Source: Candidatus Zixiibacteriota bacterium (GTDB lineage: Bacteria > Zixibacteria > MSB-5A5 > GN15 > JAAZOE01). Taken from it: a stretch of 6,317 bases of DNA. The position numbers and the translations under genes are program-made. Location of the stretch: NCBI GenBank assembly GCA_028700875.1, contig JAQVRW010000185.1, positions 1 through 6,317 of the forward strand. The letters run 5' to 3'. Under the pieces are notes generated by a model that did no database searches, was not told the DNA's origin, and worked only from the letters and a program-made list of their open reading frames with translations. Shown here in pieces: positions 4,686-6,317 of this stretch (its first letter is position 1; each line of letters starts with the position of its first letter).

Positions 4686-6050
4686 ATGAAGGCAATCATG
4701 GAAATAACGGCCCTGACCCTGATGTTGGTGATGGCCGGAGGAAGCCTGGTTCAGGCCGATGATATCTCCCTGACGGTCTATAATTCCAATCTGGGGGTCG
4801 TGCGTGAGACGCGCAACCTGACTTTCCAACAGGGGGACGGACGAATCGCCTTTACCGATGTCGCCGCGCAGATCGATCCCACGTCGGTTTCGTTTGAACT
4901 AACCGACCCCAAACTGGCCGTGGCCATTTTGGAGCAAAACTACGCTTACGATCTGGTCAGCCCGGACAAAATCTACAGCAAGTATATCGATCAGGATATC
5001 GAGATAGTCACCGAAAAGGGGGAGATTTTCTCCGGCACACTACTATCGTTTACCGGCGGGTATCTCGTTATCAAACAAAAGGATGGCCGTATTTTCTCGG
5101 TCCTCCAAGGGGTGGTTCGCAACGTGGCTTTCCCGGAACTCCCGGAGGGGTTGATCACCCGCCCGACGTTGTTTTGGCTGTATAACTCGAATTTCGCCGG
5201 TCCGGCCGATGCGCTGGTCAGTTATCAGACTACCGGCATCAATTGGCAGGCGGAATATGTCGGGGTGCTCAGCGACGATGAGAAGACGATGGAATTGACC
5301 GGTTGGGTGTCGATCGACAACCACAGCGGCAAGACCTACAGGGATGCCAAGTTGAAAGTGATCGCCGGGGATATAAGTCGCGTCCGTCAACAGCCGATTT
5401 ACCGGACCGACATGATGGAAGCGCAGGTCATGGCCATGCCTAAGGCGGCCGGATTCGAGGAAAAGCCGTTTTTCGAATACCATATGTACACTCTGCCTCG
5501 CCCGGCGACCATCGCCGACAACGAGATCAAACAGGTGACGATGTTTGAACCGGCCCGGGCCGGAGTCCAGAAAGAGTATCAATACATGGCCGAACCGGGG
5601 CAAACCGATGTGACCGTGTTTATCAAGACCACCAACACGAAAGAGGTGGGGTTGGGAATGCCGCTTCCGGCCGGTCGGGTGCGGATTTTCAAGGCCGACA
5701 GCGATGGCGCCATAATTCTGTTGGGAGAAGACCGGATCAAGCATACGCCGCGCAACGAGGAAGTCAAGCTGACCGTGGGACGGGCGTTTGACGTTGTCGG
5801 CAAGACGACCACCATAGACCAGCGGAGGATCAGCGACCGGGTCAATGAGACCGATTTCAGCGTCGAGGTCCGCAACCAAAAGGACAAAACGGCAACCATT
5901 AAGGTGACCAAGAACCTGGGCGCCTATTGGGAAATTACCAAGACCAGTCTCGATTATGTCAAAAAGTCCGCGTCGGAAGTGGAATGGCTGGTCGATATTC
6001 CGGCGGAAGGTAAAGCGGTCATTGATTTTACGGTGAGGTACACGCATTAA
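4686..6050 (+). CDS. Exported DUF4139-family protein
   Basis: A 454-residue protein with a signal peptide: a short basic start, a hydrophobic core (ALTLMLVMAGGSL) and a VQA motif predicting cleavage after Ala24. It would therefore act outside the cytoplasm. The mature part opens with a beta-rich segment (DISLTVYNSNLGVVRETR) and then shows DUF4139 landmarks in order: TGINWQAEYVGVL (183-195), LTGWVSIDNHSG (204-215), DAKLKVIAGDI (220-230), EYHMYTLPRP (264-273) leading to EIKQV (280-284), GLGMPLPAGRVRIFKAD (322-338), and GED..KHTPRNEEV (347-360) followed by VGRAFDVV (364-371). The C-terminus is all beta and ends in IDFTVRYTH without a membrane anchor or dockerin. The biochemical role of the family is not established, and I see no catalytic motif. 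The start is secured by the AAGGAGG site. A long open frame on the opposite strand is a shadow. The gene is GC-richer than the restriction operon and looks native to the host. Confidence 0.88.
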   Translation: MKAIMEITALTLMLVMAGGSLVQADDISLTVYNSNLGVVRETRNLTFQQGDGRIAFTDVAAQIDPTSVSFELTDPKLAVAILEQNYAYDLVSPDKIYSKYIDQDIEIVTEKGEIFSGTLLSFTGGYLVIKQKDGRIFSVLQGVVRNVAFPELPEGLITRPTLFWLYNSNFAGPADALVSYQTTGINWQAEYVGVLSDDEKTMELTGWVSIDNHSGKTYRDAKLKVIAGDISRVRQQPIYRTDMMEAQVMAMPKAAGFEEKPFFEYHMYTLPRPATIADNEIKQVTMFEPARAGVQKEYQYMAEPGQTDVTVFIKTTNTKEVGLGMPLPAGRVRIFKADSDGAIILLGEDRIKHTPRNEEVKLTVGRAFDVVGKTTTIDQRRISDRVNETDFSVEVRNQKDKTATIKVTKNLGAYWEITKTSLDYVKKSASEVEWLVDIPAEGKAVIDFTVRYTH

Positions 6051-6078
6051 ACAAAGGGTTTGCTGGACAAAAGAGGAA

Positions 6079-6107
6079 TTGACAATACCGGCGTGATAAC
6101 ATAGATT
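6079..6107 (+). promoter_or_regulatory. Promoter for the last, partial gene
   Basis: TTGACA at 6079-6084 is followed by 17 bases and TAGATT at 6102-6107 (four of six matches). The start point would be near 6114, giving a leader of about 25 bases before the GTG at 6139. The downstream gene therefore probably has its own promoter rather than relying only on read-through from the DUF4139 gene. Confidence 0.48.
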
Positions 6108-6138
6108 GAGGCGTTTTTCAACCTACTTGGAGGCAAAG

Positions 6139-6317
6139 GTGAATAAAACGAGGATATGGGTGGCGGTTATCGTGATTCTGGCGCTGGCGGTGCCGACCGT
6201 CATGGCACAAGAGAACAGGGCGCTGTGGAATAAATCGACCTATGTTCAGTCGGCCAAGATCATCTATCAACACGAGTACAAGGCTCAGAAGACCAAAGAT
6301 ATCATGTACCGCTGTAT
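6139..6317 (+). CDS. Exported protein of unknown function, 5' part only
   Basis: Fifty-nine codons are visible before the window ends. The GTG start is supported by TTGGAGG (6127-6133), five bases upstream. Residues 1-23 form a clear signal peptide: basic MNKTR, hydrophobic core WVAVIVILALAVP, and a VMA site with likely cleavage after Ala23. The mature start, QENRALWNKSTYVQSAKIIY, is followed by a Lys-rich stretch (HEYKAQKTKD). It looks helical, possibly the first turn of a repeat protein, but I do not recognise a family. It lies 88 bases after the DUF4139 gene on the same strand, so the two may act in the same envelope process. Confidence 0.75.
   Translation, partial: MNKTRIWVAVIVILALAVPTVMAQENRALWNKSTYVQSAKIIYQHEYKAQKTKDIMYRC

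Noticed and set aside
4284..4829. 181-codon open frame on the minus strand
   Set aside because: It crosses the repeat, the terminator and the start of the DUF4139 gene. Its C-terminus is merely the translated double-hairpin repeat.
5043..6047. 334-codon open frame on the minus strand
   Set aside because: It is an antisense shadow of the DUF4139 gene: rich in Arg, His and Gly, no ribosome binding site, and the opposite strand has unambiguous family motifs.

Overview
The window looks like an accessory island in a moderately GC-rich, Gram-negative-like bacterium. The best taxonomic hints are a terminal type I dockerin ending in the pattern VNVGDAVYLISYIFRxGPAP, a secreted DUF4139-family protein, and intergenic DNA crowded with short dispersed palindromes. 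I associate this mix with candidate phylum Zixibacteria or nearby FCB-superphylum lineages, but that placement is inference from style, not a search result.

Layout. Positions 1-674 hold no convincing complete gene. They carry a strong leftward promoter (17-45), a 54-bp double-hairpin repeat (203-256), further small hairpins and a good rightward promoter (373-400). Positions 675-3746 form a compact, AT-richer three-gene operon, all on the + strand and with overlapping ends. It encodes a 53-aa zinc-ribbon protein (675-836), a 661-aa fused nuclease-adenine methyltransferase (833-2818; ATGA overlap with the first gene), and a 313-aa specificity subunit with two target-recognition domains (2805-3746; 14-bp overlap). 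The last two resemble the A and B subunits of a BcgI-like (type IIB/IIG) restriction-modification system: A supplies cleavage and methylation, B supplies sequence recognition.

Right after the B stop codon, the sequence becomes the 3' end of an unrelated cell-surface gene: the back part of a fibronectin-III-like domain followed by a complete two-repeat dockerin (3747-4172), with no start signal of its own. This abrupt join marks the right edge of the acquired restriction-modification segment. A second copy of the 54-bp double-hairpin repeat lies at 4290-4350 in the same orientation, so the two copies bracket the operon plus the remnant.

Positions 4173-4544 are a cluster of palindromes ending in a rho-independent terminator (4478-4499). 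Beyond it are a possible 37-aa basic peptide gene (4545-4658), a secreted DUF4139-family protein with a textbook ribosome binding site (4686-6050), a promoter (6079-6107), and the first 59 codons of another exported protein (GTG start at 6139) that runs off the window.

The most distinctive points are the translationally coupled zinc-ribbon gene heading the BcgI-like operon, which is easy to miss because it is short and overlaps a spurious N-terminal extension of the A subunit, and the restriction-modification/dockerin junction.
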